The notes under the pieces: generated by a model | Told to the model about the DNA's origin: nothing | The model's database searches: none | What the model saw: the letters and a program-made list of their open reading frames with translations, nothing else | Position numbers and translations under genes: made by a program | Assembly: GCA_964487555.1 (NCBI GenBank) | Contig: CAZART010000146.1 | Span: 1 to 11,587 of the forward strand | Reading direction: 5' to 3' | Length of the DNA stretch: 11,587 bases | From: CAZART01 sp964487555 | GTDB taxonomy: Bacteria; Bacteroidota; Rhodothermia; Rhodothermales; VXPQ01 | Shown: positions 1 to 6,349 of the stretch, piece by piece | Position numbering within the stretch: the stretch's first letter is position 1 | Layout of the letters: every line of letters starts with the position of its first letter

Positions 1-2
1 AG

Positions 3-851
3 GGGCTCGCCATCGAAACGAAGCGTCCCGTCGCCTCGCCGATCGATCTGAGCGCCGACGATCGACGGCACATCCGCCAGGTCGCCTCTGACGAGGGCAT
101 CGAGCTGTGCGCCATTGAAAGCACGTCCAATTTCGCAAGCCGCTTCATGGAGGAGCGCGAAAACAATCTGGCCATGATGCGGGAGATCCTGAAGCTGGCG
201 GGCGATCTCGGGGTGGATCTCGTCAAAATATTTGCCGCCTGGCCGGGAATCGTCGACGATGAGGCCGCGAGCGCGACGTACGGACCGTACGAACGCGGCA
301 ACTATTACAAGCAGCTCTATCCGGCCGATTTGAAGCGGTGGCACCGCGCCGTCTCGGGAATCCGCGAGGTTGCCGGCTGGGCCGCGGACGTGGGCATCAC
401 ACTGGCATTGCAGAACCATGCGCCGGTGATCCGGCCCGGTTACGAAGACGCGCTGGCCATGATGCGCGAAATCGACCGACCTAACGTCAAGCTGTGCATC
501 GACGTGCCGTTATTTGACGGCCGGCAAGACGACGACTACGTGCGGAAGGCCGTGACGGATTGCGGCGAAGACATCCTCCTGACGCACTACGGGGCCTGGA
601 ACTTCAGCGAATCGGATATGGGCGAGCCGGTCCAGGATATCGCGCCGAACATCGGCTGCCGGATCAACTACGAGGCGTTCGTCTCTGCGCTGTGGGACGT
701 AGGCTACCAGGGCTATCTCGTGTCAGAATACTGCCTGCCGTGCATCCGCGACCACCGTATCGCCGGAGTCGCGGAGGTCGAGCGTGCGACCGAGCTGTCG
801 CTGCGGTACATGAAGCAGGTCGTCCACGACGCGGCGTCCGTCTCGGCTTGA
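3..851 (+). CDS. Sugar phosphate isomerase/epimerase family protein (5' partial)
   Basis: The frame is open from the window edge, so the true start lies upstream; 282 C-terminal residues are visible. The protein looks like a xylose isomerase-like TIM barrel (AP-endonuclease 2 superfold) that isomerises or epimerises sugars or polyols with a bound divalent metal. Visible landmarks, counted from the first visible codon: IESTSNF (Glu39), LALQNH (Gln137, His139), CIDVP (Asp167), THYGAWN (His195) and SEYC (Glu242). Asp167, His195 and Glu242 fit three of the four usual metal ligands; the fourth, usually Glu in ENH, is Gln here. An internal ATG at 147 would cut away the first strands of the barrel, so I do not take it as the start. 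The stop overlaps the start of the transporter by one base (TGATG, 849-853), which implies translational coupling. The substrate cannot be read from the sequence. Confidence 0.85.
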   Translation, partial: GLAIETKRPVASPIDLSADDRRHIRQVASDEGIELCAIESTSNFASRFMEERENNLAMMREILKLAGDLGVDLVKIFAAWPGIVDDEAASATYGPYERGNYYKQLYPADLKRWHRAVSGIREVAGWAADVGITLALQNHAPVIRPGYEDALAMMREIDRPNVKLCIDVPLFDGRQDDDYVRKAVTDCGEDILLTHYGAWNFSESDMGEPVQDIAPNIGCRINYEAFVSALWDVGYQGYLVSEYCLPCIRDHRIAGVAEVERATELSLRYMKQVVHDAASVSA

Positions 852-2080
852 TGAAGGTCGTAACGTCGGGATCTTCGTGGCTGAATGCGCGCCTTCGGGT
901 GATGATGTTCCTGCAGTTCTTCGTATGGGGATCGTGGTACGTCACAGCCGGCAACTACATGGCCGCCGTCGGGATGACGGACGTCATTTATGTGGCCTAT
1001 ATGGCCAGTCCCGTCGGCTCGTTAGTGTCTCCATTCTTCCTCGGCTTGATTGCCGATCGGTACTTCCCCGTCCAGAAGGTGATGGGCGTGATGCACCTTC
1101 TCAGTGCGGCCTTCATGCTCGCTGCGCCGTTCGCTGCCGAAGGAGCGTTCGTCTCTCCGTCGCTCTTTCTGTCGCTGCTGTTTTTGCACATGCTCTGTTA
1201 TATGCCGACGTTCGGGCTGGCGATGGCGACCGTCTTTCACGGAATCCCTGACCGTGAGAAATTTCCCTGGATCCGCGTCTTCGGCACGGTAGGCTGGATT
1301 GCGGCCGCGGTCTTCGTGAGCCGCATCCTTCACGCGGACACCACGGCCTGGCCGATGTACATTTCCGCAATGGCCGGCTTGCTGATAGGCCTCTACAGCT
1401 TCACGCTTCCGAACGTCCCGCCTCCTGCGAAAGGGCAGCAAGTGTCGGTACGCGACGTCATCGGCATCGACGCCCTGAAGCAGCTCCGCTCGAGATCCTT
1501 TCACGTGTTTCTCGCGGCCCTGCTGCTCACGAGCATTCCGCTCGCGACGTACTACGCATACGTTCCGGTCTTCGTGAGGGCGGCGGGGTTCGCCGATCCG
1601 GCGTTTATGATGAGCTTCGGGCAGTGGTCGGAAGTCTTTTTTCTGCTCACGATGCCGTGGTTCTTCATCCGTCTGGGCGTGAAGCGGGTGCTGCTGATCG
1701 GCATGTCGGCGTGGGCGTTGAGGTACGGGCTGTTCGCGATCGGCGCCTCCGACGCCGTAACGTGGATGATCATGGCCGGCATCCTGATCCACGGCATCTG
1801 CTATGGCTTCGTCTACGTGGCCGGTCAGATCTACATCGACCGAAAGGCTCCCCGAACGATTCGTGCGCAGGCCCAGGGTCTTTTTGTGCTGGTGACCTAC
1901 GGCCTCGGCCAAGGCCTCGGAACGCTCGTTGCCGGCTGGATTTTCAACGAGATCGTGACGGGAGGCTCGCTGGCCGAGTGGCAGACGTTCTGGATCGTCC
2001 CGCTCGCCTTCGCCACCCTGGTTATCGTGTTGTTCGCTTTGCTCTTCAAGGAGGAGAAACCTGTCCAGCCGGTCGCCTGA
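851..2080 (+). CDS. MFS transporter, nucleoside:H+ symporter-like
   Basis: A 409-residue integral membrane permease of the inner membrane, resembling the NupG/XapB nucleoside:H+ symporter family (Nuc_H_symport) within the major facilitator superfamily. The start region MMFLQFFVWGSWYVTAGNYM is typical of the first helix in this family. LIADRYFPVQK is the cytoplasmic loop motif between helices 2 and 3. GICYGFVYVAGQIYIDRKAP and RAQAQGLF near residues 310-345 match the C-terminal half of NupG-type proteins. About twelve hydrophobic segments are present and the length is normal. I chose ATG 851 because the alignment with the family begins shortly after it and it overlaps the upstream stop. The frame is open much further upstream, but that stretch is a shadow of the isomerase gene. 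There is no clear ribosome binding site, consistent with coupling. With an isomerase partner, the cargo may be a sugar or nucleoside (inference). Confidence 0.85.
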   Translation: MKVVTSGSSWLNARLRVMMFLQFFVWGSWYVTAGNYMAAVGMTDVIYVAYMASPVGSLVSPFFLGLIADRYFPVQKVMGVMHLLSAAFMLAAPFAAEGAFVSPSLFLSLLFLHMLCYMPTFGLAMATVFHGIPDREKFPWIRVFGTVGWIAAAVFVSRILHADTTAWPMYISAMAGLLIGLYSFTLPNVPPPAKGQQVSVRDVIGIDALKQLRSRSFHVFLAALLLTSIPLATYYAYVPVFVRAAGFADPAFMMSFGQWSEVFFLLTMPWFFIRLGVKRVLLIGMSAWALRYGLFAIGASDAVTWMIMAGILIHGICYGFVYVAGQIYIDRKAPRTIRAQAQGLFVLVTYGLGQGLGTLVAGWIFNEIVTGGSLAEWQTFWIVPLAFATLVIVLFALLFKEEKPVQPVA

Positions 2081-2105
2081 ATGCCATGATTCCCTCGAGC
2101 AGAAT

Positions 2106-2126
2106 CCGGCCGCGGCCAGGGGCCGG
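2106..2126. other. GC-rich inverted repeat between convergent genes
   Basis: The perfect 6-bp arms CCGGCC and GGCCGG are separated by nine bases. It sits 26 bases after the transporter stop, where a terminator would be expected for either convergent unit. No T-run follows on either strand (AAAAT on plus, ATTCT on minus), so it is at most a weak or factor-dependent terminator. Confidence 0.3.
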
Positions 2127-2138
2127 AAAATCCCGCGT

Positions 2139-2234
2139 TCATGGCTTCCCGCGCGAGCGAATCACTTCGAGGGCCTTCTCGATGTACTCGTGCCTGGCCC
2201 AATCGAATGGCGGCCAGGGTTCGCTCCAGCGGAA
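2139..2234 (-). pseudogene. Possible 3' remnant of a lost gene
   Basis: On the minus strand, 31 codons are open between a TGA and the stop at 2139-2141. The peptide contains WPPFDWARHEYIEKALEVI and ends RSRGKP. Its composition (aromatic-rich, then an amphipathic helix, then a basic tail) looks like a normal protein C terminus and not random GC-rich translation. No start codon or ribosome binding site precedes it, and the same frame is closed just upstream. I do not recognise the family. It could also be chance; no other evidence supports it. Confidence 0.2.
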
Positions 2235-2326
2235 TCAAGGATAGGCCTCGCGGCCCGACCCCGCAAAAATGCACAAGATTAAGACCTCGCGCGGCCGACG
2301 CCGCATGGAAGGTGCCGCCCGAAACG

Positions 2327-2845
2327 TCACCCGGTCGACGATTCACGACCCTCAAAGGCGTGCTGCAGCGCTTCGACGTCGAACTTCTTCATCTGGAGCA
2401 TGGCCTTCATGGCACGCTGCGATTTCGACGTGTCGGGGTCGGTCAACATCTTGTGCAGGGCTACGGGAACCACTTGCCAGGACACGCCGAATTTGTCTTT
2501 CAACCAGCCGCACTGCTGCGCCTTCGGATTGCCGCCTTCCGAAAGTCGGTCCCAGTAATAATCCACTTCCTCCTGCGAATCGCAGCTGACGTGAAAGGAA
2601 ACGGCCTCGTTGAACTGGAACACCGGGCCGCCGTTGAGCCCCACGAACTCCATGCCTTCGATTTCGAAAGACACCGTCATCACGGAGCCCTCCGGACGCT
2701 GATGGATTTCCCGGCCTTCCCTGCCATAGCGGGAAACTTGCCCGATCCGCGAATTCCTGAAGATGGACGTGTAAAATTTCGCGGCCTCTTCGGCCTCGCT
2801 TTCGAACCAGAGGTACGGGGTGATCTTTTGGGTGCTGACTTCCAT
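2327..2845 (-). CDS. VOC family protein (PhnB / 3-demethylubiquinone methyltransferase-like fold)
   Basis: A soluble 172-residue protein of the vicinal oxygen chelate superfamily, of the type often labelled PhnB or '3-demethylubiquinone-9 3-methyltransferase'; those names are inherited and do not prove the reaction. Diagnostic stretches are ITPYLWFESEAEEAAKFYTS at the start, FVGLNGGP near residues 67-74, then CGWLKDKFGVSWQVVP and MLQMKKFDVEAL near the end. It is slightly longer than the usual 150-160 residues because of a short polar tail. The ATG at 2845 is preceded on the minus strand by GAAGG nine bases away. It follows the YCII-VOC gene by 56 bases on the same strand, so the two probably share a transcript. 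The biochemical role is unknown. Confidence 0.85.
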   Translation of the reverse strand: MEVSTQKITPYLWFESEAEEAAKFYTSIFRNSRIGQVSRYGREGREIHQRPEGSVMTVSFEIEGMEFVGLNGGPVFQFNEAVSFHVSCDSQEEVDYYWDRLSEGGNPKAQQCGWLKDKFGVSWQVVPVALHKMLTDPDTSKSQRAMKAMLQMKKFDVEALQHAFEGRESSTG

Positions 2846-2901
2846 GATGGTTCGCCTTCAATAATTTTGAGGTAGAGTTTCGAGTTGCGGTGTCGGCGGG
2901 T

Positions 2902-3720
2902 CTAATCGCAGTTGATCATCCATGGGATGCCGAAGCGATCGACGAGCATGCCGAAGCGCGTCGCCCAGAAGGTCTGCTCGATAGGCATGGTCACTGAACC
3001 GTTCTCCGCCAACGCGGCAAAGATGCGTTCGGCCTCGTCGGCGGTGGCGACGGAGAGCTGCACCGAGAAGCCTTGAGGTTTGTCGAAATGGCCTGGAGGT
3101 GCATCCGACGCCATCAATCGACCGCCGCTCAGCTTCATGCTGGCATGCAGAATCTTGTCCTTCCACTCGGGCGGCACGCTACCTTCGGCCGGCGTCCCGC
3201 CGTGCGGCATCATGGCCTCGATCTCGCCACCCAGGATCTGCGCGTAGAAATCGAAGGCCTCCTTACAGTTGCCATCGAAGAACAGGTAGGTATTCACCTC
3301 CTTCAGCGCCATGCGGGCGCGCAGCCGATCTTCCGTCGTGCGTGCCTCAGGCGTAAACTCCTCGCCGAAATCCTCAGCCTCGAAGACCTGCCGGATTTCG
3401 ATCTCCGATTCGTCGTTGTCGGGATTCGGAATTTGCTTCACCCACGCAATCGCCTCGTCGAGCGAATCGACCTGGATCAGCCAGTACCCGGCGATCAGCT
3501 CTTTGGTCTCGGCAAACGGCCCGTCCGTGACGGTCGGCTCGCCGCCGGACAATTTCACGCGGGCGCCCTTTGAACTGGGATGGAGTCCTTCGCCGGCGAG
3601 CATCACGCCCGCCTTCACGAGCTCCTCGTTAAACTTCGTCATCTCCGTCAGCAGCTGCTCGCTCGGCATCACGCCCGCTTCCGAATCGGCATTTGCCTTG
3701 ACTATCACCATGAATCGCAT
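2902..3720 (-). CDS. YCII (DGPF) domain - VOC domain fusion protein
   Basis: A 272-residue soluble protein with two domains. Residues 1-120 are a YCII-related domain, shown by the opening MRFMVIVKA and the family signature DGPFAETKE at 66-74. Residues 138-272 are a PhnB-like VOC domain, shown by YLFFDGNCKEAFDFYAQILG near 145-164, a segment ending ASDAPPG, and RFGMLVDRFGIPWMIN at the end. YCII and PhnB-like proteins are usually separate; here they are joined by a charged linker (about 120-138). The frame extends to a TTG at 3747, but ATG 3720 is the better start: an AAGGAGA lies seven bases upstream and the YCII family begins MRFM. It is the first gene of a pair with the 2327-2845 VOC gene. 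Relatives often sit beside ECF sigma factor genes; none is in this window. Function unknown. Confidence 0.85.
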   Translation of the reverse strand: MRFMVIVKANADSEAGVMPSEQLLTEMTKFNEELVKAGVMLAGEGLHPSSKGARVKLSGGEPTVTDGPFAETKELIAGYWLIQVDSLDEAIAWVKQIPNPDNDESEIEIRQVFEAEDFGEEFTPEARTTEDRLRARMALKEVNTYLFFDGNCKEAFDFYAQILGGEIEAMMPHGGTPAEGSVPPEWKDKILHASMKLSGGRLMASDAPPGHFDKPQGFSVQLSVATADEAERIFAALAENGSVTMPIEQTFWATRFGMLVDRFGIPWMINCD

Positions 3721-3727
3721 TGTCCTG

Positions 3728-3734
3728 TCTCCTT
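3728..3734 (-). promoter_or_regulatory. Ribosome binding site of the YCII-VOC gene
   Basis: The minus strand reads AAGGAGA, seven bases before ATG 3720. It settles the start at 3720 over the in-frame TTG nine codons upstream, which would place this site inside the coding region. Confidence 0.7.
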
Positions 3735-3876
3735 CGTATTTGGTCAAACCCTGGGTTGTGAACGTCCCTTTTTACGGGGTTCTGATAAGTAATCGAAGGA
3801 AGAGGTCATATTTCGACAGGTCGCGCGATTTTTTCTTTCGCGGATCGGGCCGCCGCGGACCGCTTTTCGTTCGAGC

Positions 3877-3896
3877 TATATCCCATTATGGATATA
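3877..3896. promoter_or_regulatory. AT-rich inverted repeat, candidate operator
   Basis: The perfect 7-bp arms TATATCC and GGATATA are separated by CATTAT, giving a 20-bp dyad in otherwise GC-rich DNA. It lies about 157 bases upstream of the YCII-VOC start and 51 bases beyond the stop of the M23-like gene, in the only gap from which the YCII-VOC operon could be transcribed. Size and spacing suit a dimeric regulator. I could not place a convincing promoter beside it. There is no GC stem with a T-run, so it is unlikely to be a terminator. Confidence 0.35.
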
Positions 3897-3946
3897 TTGG
3901 CCAGCGGCCCATCACTTCAACGGGTTTCTATGCTGCCGAAGCAACG

Positions 3947-4774
3947 TTAAAAATAGGCCTGAGGAAGGCGGGTGCTCCACTCGCTCAGATACGTCGTCGG
4001 ATCCACCAGGTCCTTGCGGCGAAAGTAGGGCAGGCCGTCCGGTCTGCGTGCCGACTGCGCCGGCGAAACCGTAAGGGGTCCGGACGCGCTCTTGTCGTAG
4101 ATCTCCAGATGCAGCATGTCGCTGGGCACGCTGATTCCGACGAGTCTTCCTATGCGTGCGATTTTCTGGCCGGCTACGACGCGGTCGCCGGTTCGCACTC
4201 GAGCATTCGGTTGGATCTCGCCGTAGCGGGCCAGAAACTCGCCGTGGTCGACTTCCAGCGCATACGTTTGGGCATAAAACCATTCCGGACCGCGCGTTAC
4301 GAAACCATCGGTGACGGCATAGATCCAGGTGCCCTGGGGAAAGTACAGGTCGCATCCGGCGTGTGCACGCGTGCCGCGACTGCGATTCGAGCCGAAGGCG
4401 CGTGCACCCGTGGTCCAGCTCGCCATGGGAAGGATCGGAAACGGGAAATAGCGTTCGCCAGGCTGATTCGGACTCTGTCCGTTCCCAATGGTCGTTCCGG
4501 CGCGCACCAGCTCATTCCACGTGCGGGCATTGACGCTGATGAGCCCATCCGGCTGATTCATGAAGCGTCGCTGGAAAGCTTCGATCGCTTCGACGGTGCT
4601 GGAGGAGGCCGGCGGGCGTGCGATTATGCCGTCTATCCCCTCGGGATCGTAATCCGGATTCGCCAGCATAATCGCAGCTTCGGACAGGAGAATCTGTACT
4701 GTTTCGACGTCGCGCCGGTTGTTACGCGCACTACGTTCCCACCGGCCGACAGACCCTGAAATTTTCCAACTCAT
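3947..4774 (-). CDS. Peptidoglycan-binding and M23-like (LytM) domain protein
   Basis: 275 residues. Residues 5-92 are a peptidoglycan-binding-like helical domain (ISGSVG at 5-10, NNRRDVETVQILL at 18-30, EAIEAFQRRF at 62-71, PDG 75-77, ARTWNEL 83-89). Residues about 130-230 are an M23/LytM peptidase-type barrel with HAGCD (His138, Asp142) and MLHLEIY (His222), the three metal ligands. The catalytic His of HxH is Met220, and the position usually His in the YxH element is Glu186 (YGEI). YGEI and SDMLH(F/L)E may characterise an M23 subfamily, so this could be a variant and not a dead enzyme. There is no signal peptide: ATG 4774 follows GGAGG by five bases and the family fold starts at once. A wall hydrolase without a signal would need a non-Sec route, or would act in the cytoplasm (inference). 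It stands alone on the minus strand. Confidence 0.8.
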   Translation of the reverse strand: MSWKISGSVGRWERSARNNRRDVETVQILLSEAAIMLANPDYDPEGIDGIIARPPASSSTVEAIEAFQRRFMNQPDGLISVNARTWNELVRAGTTIGNGQSPNQPGERYFPFPILPMASWTTGARAFGSNRSRGTRAHAGCDLYFPQGTWIYAVTDGFVTRGPEWFYAQTYALEVDHGEFLARYGEIQPNARVRTGDRVVAGQKIARIGRLVGISVPSDMLHLEIYDKSASGPLTVSPAQSARRPDGLPYFRRKDLVDPTTYLSEWSTRLPQAYF

Positions 4775-4777
4775 GAT

Positions 4778-4784
4778 TTCCTCC
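4778..4784 (-). promoter_or_regulatory. Ribosome binding site of the M23-like gene
   Basis: The minus strand reads GGAGGAA immediately before ATG 4774. This strong site sets the start at 4774 and rejects the longer reading frame to 4867, which would have added 31 residues of low-complexity, poorly plausible sequence. Confidence 0.75.
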
Positions 4785-4882
4785 GCATGTGATGTGTTCC
4801 GGAAGAAGCGCGTGCCTCGGGTGGAGTGGATGCGAGGAGATTCCACGACGTGCGCACGGCGTGTCACTTACATAATAACGCC

Positions 4883-5090
4883 TCACTGCAATACGAGCAT
4901 CGTCCGCGTCCGACTCTGCTCTACCGTTTGGACGCTGCAGACGTAGACGCCGCCGGCGAGATTTCGCGCATCGAAGTGGAGGGTATGGAGTCATGGCGTT
5001 CTGATCGGCGTCCACGAGCGTGCGCACCCCGCGGCCCAGCCCATCGATCGTTCTCACGGCGCCTAGCCGCGTTTCCCGGTGTGGCATCAT
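4883..5090 (-). pseudogene. Frameshifted remnant of a T9SS C-terminal sorting domain
   Basis: This lies in the 405-base stretch (4775-5179) that has no intact gene. On the minus strand the last 35 codons before the stop at 4883-4885 read LHTLHFDARNLAGGVYV, then SVQT, and end RTMLVLQ. This matches the final strands of a Por/T9SS sorting domain (compare APGVYFVRLEAGG near the end of the intact gene at 6346-8502). Just upstream, in a frame one base off, is DGLGRGVRTLVDADQNAM (about 4990-5040), matching the YDVLGR-type element that normally precedes it. The frame changes near 4983-4990. No body of a cargo gene remains upstream, because the opposite strand there encodes the 5180 gene. It appears to be the orphaned tail of a deleted secreted-protein gene. 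The rest of the gap shows nothing I can name. Confidence 0.6.
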
Positions 5091-5179
5091 CCTCCCCGAA
5101 TGCGCTCAAATTCCCGTTCGACTTGAGGTCACACTTCGCACGACGTATTCTGAAGCCCGCCAAACCCCGCGCACCGCTT

Positions 5180-6349
5180 ATGTTTATTCGATCCTTCATC
5201 GTCATTTTGCTGCTGGCGGGCTCCGTGCAGGAGACAGCCGCCCAGGCGCAGCGCGTCGAGATTCGGGATCATCCGGACGCGTCGACCGAGGTGTTATGGT
5301 CGACGCCGGCAGGTCTGCAGGGAATCTTTCGGAGCGAAGGCGACCTGCTCTTTTCCTCGGGCGACGGCATACGGAGTGTGCACCTCGACGGCACGGTGGT
5401 GGCCGGCGAATTCAGCGCTTCGGGGGCTCGTTTCGGCGTGCTGCTCAAGAATGCGCCTGACGGTCCACTGCAGCTTCGCGTATTCAGACGCGACGGTACG
5501 CTGGAGCTGACGCACGAGCTGCCTCACCACCGCGACGACCCTCGTCCGCGACTGGCGTTGTCGGATGTGTCGAACGAGGTCGTCTACGTTCGTCCGGGTA
5601 CGGCCGAGGTATGTTTTCTGCGCGACCAAGAAAGCGCCTGCGTTAGCCTCTTCAAGGAGGCCGCCTACACGCTCGAGCGCAACGTTGTCGTCGACGTCAG
5701 TCCCGACGGCCGGTACGTGGCCGTGGCTGCGCAGCGTGAAGCCGCCCATCCCGCGCTTTCGGCCGACGACGTGAACGCGTATCTCTTTCTGTTCGATCGG
5801 TCGGGAACGCTGGCGTGGCGGCGGCCTCTGCCGCAGCCGGCCGTGCAAGCCCTGGCTTTCTCGCCGTCGTCTCTCATCGTCGTTTCGACGTACGATGCCT
5901 ATGGGGGGCCGGAGATCATGCAGGGGAGCCGTCTGATTACTGTCGACGGCGAAATGATGGGTGACGCCCCCCACGGCGCCGATACCTTCGCGTTCGGGGA
6001 CGAGGAGATCCTGCTGGTTACGGCCCGGCGCGTTGCGGCGTTCAACGTATCGGAGGGCGCGTCGCGCCTCATCTACAGCGTCGAACCTTCCCGGCAGCTC
6101 ATCTCGGCGGCAGCCGGTGAGGGAAAAGCAGACACCGTCTTGCTGACGGGCCGACGCATTTTTACGCAGGGCGGCTTCGTCTTTGAGGGGCTCCGCCTGC
6201 TGCATGTTAACGAAGCGGGCACACTCGCAGGCGAGGACGACGTCTCAGTTCCGCCGCAGCGCGCACCTCGCGTCGACGTCGACGTGAGGGCGAGACAGAC
6301 GGCGCTGATCCTCGATCGCGAGACGCACCTCTATTCCTGGCCCCGATGA
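5180..6349 (+). CDS. Secreted protein of unknown function, possibly beta-propeller
   Basis: 389 residues. The N terminus is a good Sec signal peptide: MFIRSF, a hydrophobic core to about residue 15, and a probable cut after AQA near residue 23. The mature part is all-beta in character, with recurring short blocks such as VDVSPDGRYVAVAA, LFLFDRSGTLAWRRPLP, ALAFSPSSLIVVSTY and EEILLVTARRVAAFNV. These resemble blades of a WD40/YVTN-like propeller, but I cannot assign a family. It has no T9SS sorting domain and no lipobox Cys, so it is probably periplasmic. ATG 5180 is chosen because the signal peptide begins there; the frame is open back to 4826, but that part overlaps the sorting-domain remnant and is not protein-like. 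Its stop overlaps the next start (ATGA, 6346-6349), so the two products are probably made together and may act together. Confidence 0.75.
   Translation: MFIRSFIVILLLAGSVQETAAQAQRVEIRDHPDASTEVLWSTPAGLQGIFRSEGDLLFSSGDGIRSVHLDGTVVAGEFSASGARFGVLLKNAPDGPLQLRVFRRDGTLELTHELPHHRDDPRPRLALSDVSNEVVYVRPGTAEVCFLRDQESACVSLFKEAAYTLERNVVVDVSPDGRYVAVAAQREAAHPALSADDVNAYLFLFDRSGTLAWRRPLPQPAVQALAFSPSSLIVVSTYDAYGGPEIMQGSRLITVDGEMMGDAPHGADTFAFGDEEILLVTARRVAAFNVSEGASRLIYSVEPSRQLISAAAGEGKADTVLLTGRRIFTQGGFVFEGLRLLHVNEAGTLAGEDDVSVPPQRAPRVDVDVRARQTALILDRETHLYSWPR

Noticed and set aside
560..850. In-frame extension of the transporter upstream of ATG 851
   Set aside because: It is an Arg/Pro-rich shadow of the isomerase gene; the family sequence starts after 851, which also has the coupled stop/start.
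3721..3747. TTG start giving nine extra residues on the YCII-VOC protein
   Set aside because: It would place the strong AAGGAGA inside the coding region, and the family starts at MRFM.
4775..4867. Longer start for the M23-like protein
   Set aside because: GGAGGAA lies directly before ATG 4774, and the extra residues are not protein-like.
4826..5179. N-terminal extension of the propeller-like protein
   Set aside because: The signal peptide begins at ATG 5180, and the extension overlaps the sorting-domain remnant on the other strand.
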